This document shows, piece by piece, positions 62,166 to 64,000 of a stretch of DNA of 64,000 nucleotides. Origin of the DNA: Streptomyces malaysiense (lineage in GTDB: Bacteria; Actinomycetota; Actinomycetes; Streptomycetales; Streptomycetaceae); contig NZ_LBDA02000048.1 of assembly GCF_000980885.2 (NCBI RefSeq), forward strand, positions 44,793-108,792. The letters run 5' to 3'. The notes under the pieces were generated by a model. That model was not told the origin of the DNA. It worked only from the letters and a program-made list of their open reading frames with translations, and made no database searches. Both the position numbers and the translations under genes were made by a program. Positions within the stretch are counted from its first letter, which is position 1. Each line of letters opens with the position of its first letter.

Positions 62166-62895
62166 ATACGTACCGCGCTGACCTGGGGTTTCTCTCAGGG
62201 GAAGCGCCCTGCCCGGCCTCGGGCTCCCCGCCCGGGGCCGTTTGAGTGAGCGAGTGCGCCACCAGGACCGTGCCCACGGGGCGGGCAGCGACCTCGGCGA
62301 TCGCGAGGTCGGTCTCGGGAGGCAGCCTCGTGGCGTGTCCGCCGTGATGGCGATCGAGGAATGGCCGGCAATCTCCCGGATACCCTTTTCACCGATGACA
62401 CCCGCTCGGTGGGATTCCTCCATCCCCCGGTGCCGGCCGTAGCTCTCCCGAGGTACCAGCGCGGCGAGCGCCGTGGACGAGTGCCACCGGCACCAGAACC
62501 GACCGGTCGAGGCCGCGTGGAACGGTTCCGTGCCCTTCCCGCGCCGCTGTGCGACGTCAGCCGGTCGCTCTCACGGCTCGCCGCGCAGATATTCTTCATA
62601 TATCCCCGCAGGCACGTGAATGTAGCCCATTTGGGTGATCTGTCGTTGCGCTTATTGCCGCTTCCTACGCCCAAGTGGCTCACTGGCTGACGTCCGACCA
62701 GGTGGGCCGCCCATCCCTCCGCTGGGGGTATCGGCGGCGGTGCTGCGATTCCCATTGACGCCTCGGCTCGGCAACTTCGGTCACGGGCGCCCCCGGCGGT
62801 GCGATCCAATCCGCCGCCTGCTGCCTGCCTTCGCGGGCGGCACCGGTCTGGATGCGACGGCACAACTCACCATCCGACCTCACAGGAGGACTCCG
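62166..62895. other. Leader region before the IPT/TIG genes
   Basis: About 730 nt between the island end and the first IPT/TIG gene. There is no supported gene; weak overlapping frames exist on both strands. An AT-richer patch near 62585-62655 (TATTCTTCATATATCC, GCACGTGAATGTAGCC) could hold a promoter. No terminators or RNA genes recognised. Confidence 0.45.
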
Positions 62896-63693
62896 ATGGC
62901 ACCCGTCATCACTTCCATCAGCCCCACCCAGGGCACGGCCAGTACCGTTGTGGTCATCACCGGTACCGGGTTCGGCGCCCTTGCCAGCACACCGACCGTC
63001 TCCTTCGGCAACACGTCCGTGAGCGGCGCGGTCACCATCGCCAACACCCAGATCACCGTCACCGCCCCCAGCGGGTGCGCGGGGCAGGTCAACGTCACCG
63101 TCACCGTGGGCACATCCACCAGCAACGGCAAGGCGTTCTTCTACGTCGCGGCCCCCACGATCGGGGGCCTGAGCGCCAGCGTCGGCCCCGACACCTCCCC
63201 GCCCGCCACCACTCTCTACGGCAGCGGGCTCGCCGCGGCCACGGCGGTCACCTTCGGCGCGGCCGGCGCCGGCACCCTCGGTTCCGTCGTCAGCGACTCC
63301 CAGCGTTCCGCCACCCCTCCGGACTTCGCCGTCACCGGGGCCCCGGTCACCGTCGGCATCACGGCGACGAACCCGGGCGGGGACAGCGTCGTCACCGGCT
63401 CCGTCAATCAGTACACCTACTACGACCAGCCGACGGCCACCACCATCTCGCCCGACACGGGATCGCCGGGCGACAGCGGCGTTCTCATCACGGGCACCGC
63501 CTTCTACAGCGTCAGCGCCGTCACCTTCACCGACCCCGCCGGACCGACCGACTACGCCGCCGACTTCACCCAGCTCAGTGACACCCAGCTGATCGTGACG
63601 GTCCCTTCGGGTGCTCCGACGGGAACGGCGCTCGACGTCACCGTCACCAACCCCGGCGGCACCACCACCCCCGCCCTCACCTACACCACCTGA
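62896..63693 (+). CDS. IPT/TIG-domain protein (three repeats)
   Basis: 265 aa from an ATG preceded by CAGGAGGACTCCG. Three consecutive immunoglobulin-like IPT/TIG domains: VITSISPTQGTASTVVVITGTGFG, then PTIGGLSASVGPDTSPPATTLYGSGL, then PTATTISPDTGSPGDSGVLITGTAFYSVSAVTF. The ends have conserved strand motifs (TITVTAP/LIVTVPSGAPTG). No signal peptide or membrane anchor. Such repeats act as rigid adhesion or spacer modules. Genes of this type border contractile-injection-system clusters in Streptomyces. Confidence 0.85.
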   Translation: MAPVITSISPTQGTASTVVVITGTGFGALASTPTVSFGNTSVSGAVTIANTQITVTAPSGCAGQVNVTVTVGTSTSNGKAFFYVAAPTIGGLSASVGPDTSPPATTLYGSGLAAATAVTFGAAGAGTLGSVVSDSQRSATPPDFAVTGAPVTVGITATNPGGDSVVTGSVNQYTYYDQPTATTISPDTGSPGDSGVLITGTAFYSVSAVTFTDPAGPTDYAADFTQLSDTQLIVTVPSGAPTGTALDVTVTNPGGTTTPALTYTT

Positions 63694-63820
63694 TACCCGC
63701 GTAAGTCGTGTGTGCCCTGGGCGCTCAGGGCACACACGCCCCGCCGCGGGTCAGGGGCCGACCAGTCCCGCGCGGAATGCACACCCCCCGAACGAGAGAC
63801 AACCAAGAGAGGCCCGCTCC

Positions 63821-64000
63821 ATGCCACCGGTGATCAGCACTCTCAATCCCGCCCAGGGCCCCGCCGACGGCGGCAACCAGGTCATCATCTCGGGCGCCGG
63901 CCTCATCGGTGCGACAGCCGTCCGCTTCGGTACGAACTCCGCCGCCTACACGGTGGTCAGCAACTCCTCGATCAGGGCCATCGCGCCTCCGGGTTCGGGC
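63821..64000 (+). CDS. IPT/TIG-domain protein (partial, runs off the window)
   Basis: Starts MPPVISTLNPAQGPADGGNQVIISGAGLIGATAVRFG, a single IPT/TIG entry that continues past the right edge. Closely similar to the start of the preceding gene (VITSISPTQG). Tandem duplication is likely. GAGAGG stands about 10 nt before the ATG. Confidence 0.8.
   Translation, partial: MPPVISTLNPAQGPADGGNQVIISGAGLIGATAVRFGTNSAAYTVVSNSSIRAIAPPGSG

Overview
The window is high-GC actinobacterial DNA, almost certainly a Streptomyces chromosome. Gene content and order match the S. coelicolor core region from about SCO4160 to SCO4242: thiosulfate sulfurtransferase, nur, rsiG, devAB, mshA, gpmA, phoU/phoRP, carD, ispDF, cysS, rlmB, doxX, msiK and a tRNA-Thr. 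This identification rests on recognised protein motifs and gene order, because no database search was possible.

Layout. 0-9 kb: DUF3099 and DUF2993 proteins, a Cys-containing leader peptide ahead of a rhodanese/DUF1416 pair, a three-gene cluster of related membrane-anchored extracellular proteins (one with an early TTA codon), a nitrobindin-like protein, an ABC exporter and an unusual Pro/Lys/His-rich mini-protein. 9-18 kb: nickel regulator Nur, YgfZ, D-aminoacyl-tRNA deacylase, the c-di-GMP-dependent anti-sigma RsiG, an Eis-like acetyltransferase, the developmental pair devA-devB behind a long dyad-rich leader, and a protein with two fused APH-type kinase domains. 18-33 kb: TetR plus HelD-like ATPase, a decayed rraA-like gene, a UvrA-like ABC protein, MFS, nucleotidyltransferase, NUDIX, alpha/beta hydrolase, a transposase remnant, an XRE regulator with a perfect operator-like dyad, an HbhA-like protein, DUF2516, a receiver-PP2C phosphatase and NlpC/P60. 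33-42 kb: methyltransferase, mshA, YbjN-like protein, AraC/DUF2000 pair, AhpD-like protein, MFS, gpmA, a two-gene cassette encoding an LLLAAL-repeat protein and a helical partner, an ABM-domain protein and a Cys-rich metallothionein-like peptide. 42-56.6 kb: phosphate control (phoU, PHO box, phoR, phoP), a lipoprotein, carD, ispD-ispF, an F420/FMN-type oxidoreductase, cysS, rlmB, DoxX, a nucleotidyltransferase, and msiK, the shared ATPase of sugar importers.

At 56.7 kb a tRNA-Thr(UGU) gene is the attachment site of a 5.4 kb integrative island (56727-62165). The island is bounded by a perfect 44-bp direct repeat of the 3' half of the tRNA. It carries a tyrosine integrase, small membrane proteins, a DUF1963 protein and three unrecognised small proteins. 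It also holds three copies of a paired TGACATC motif and traces of other attachment-like repeats, which suggests repeated or nested integration. Beyond it lie two tandem IPT/TIG-domain genes, the second cut by the window end. In S. coelicolor this position leads into a phage-tail-like contractile injection system cluster, so these are probably its border genes.

Least explained loci: the LLLAAL-repeat cassette (40.1-41.1 kb), the Cys-rich peptide (42.2 kb), the Pro/Lys/His mini-protein (8.8 kb), and the island with its small cargo genes.
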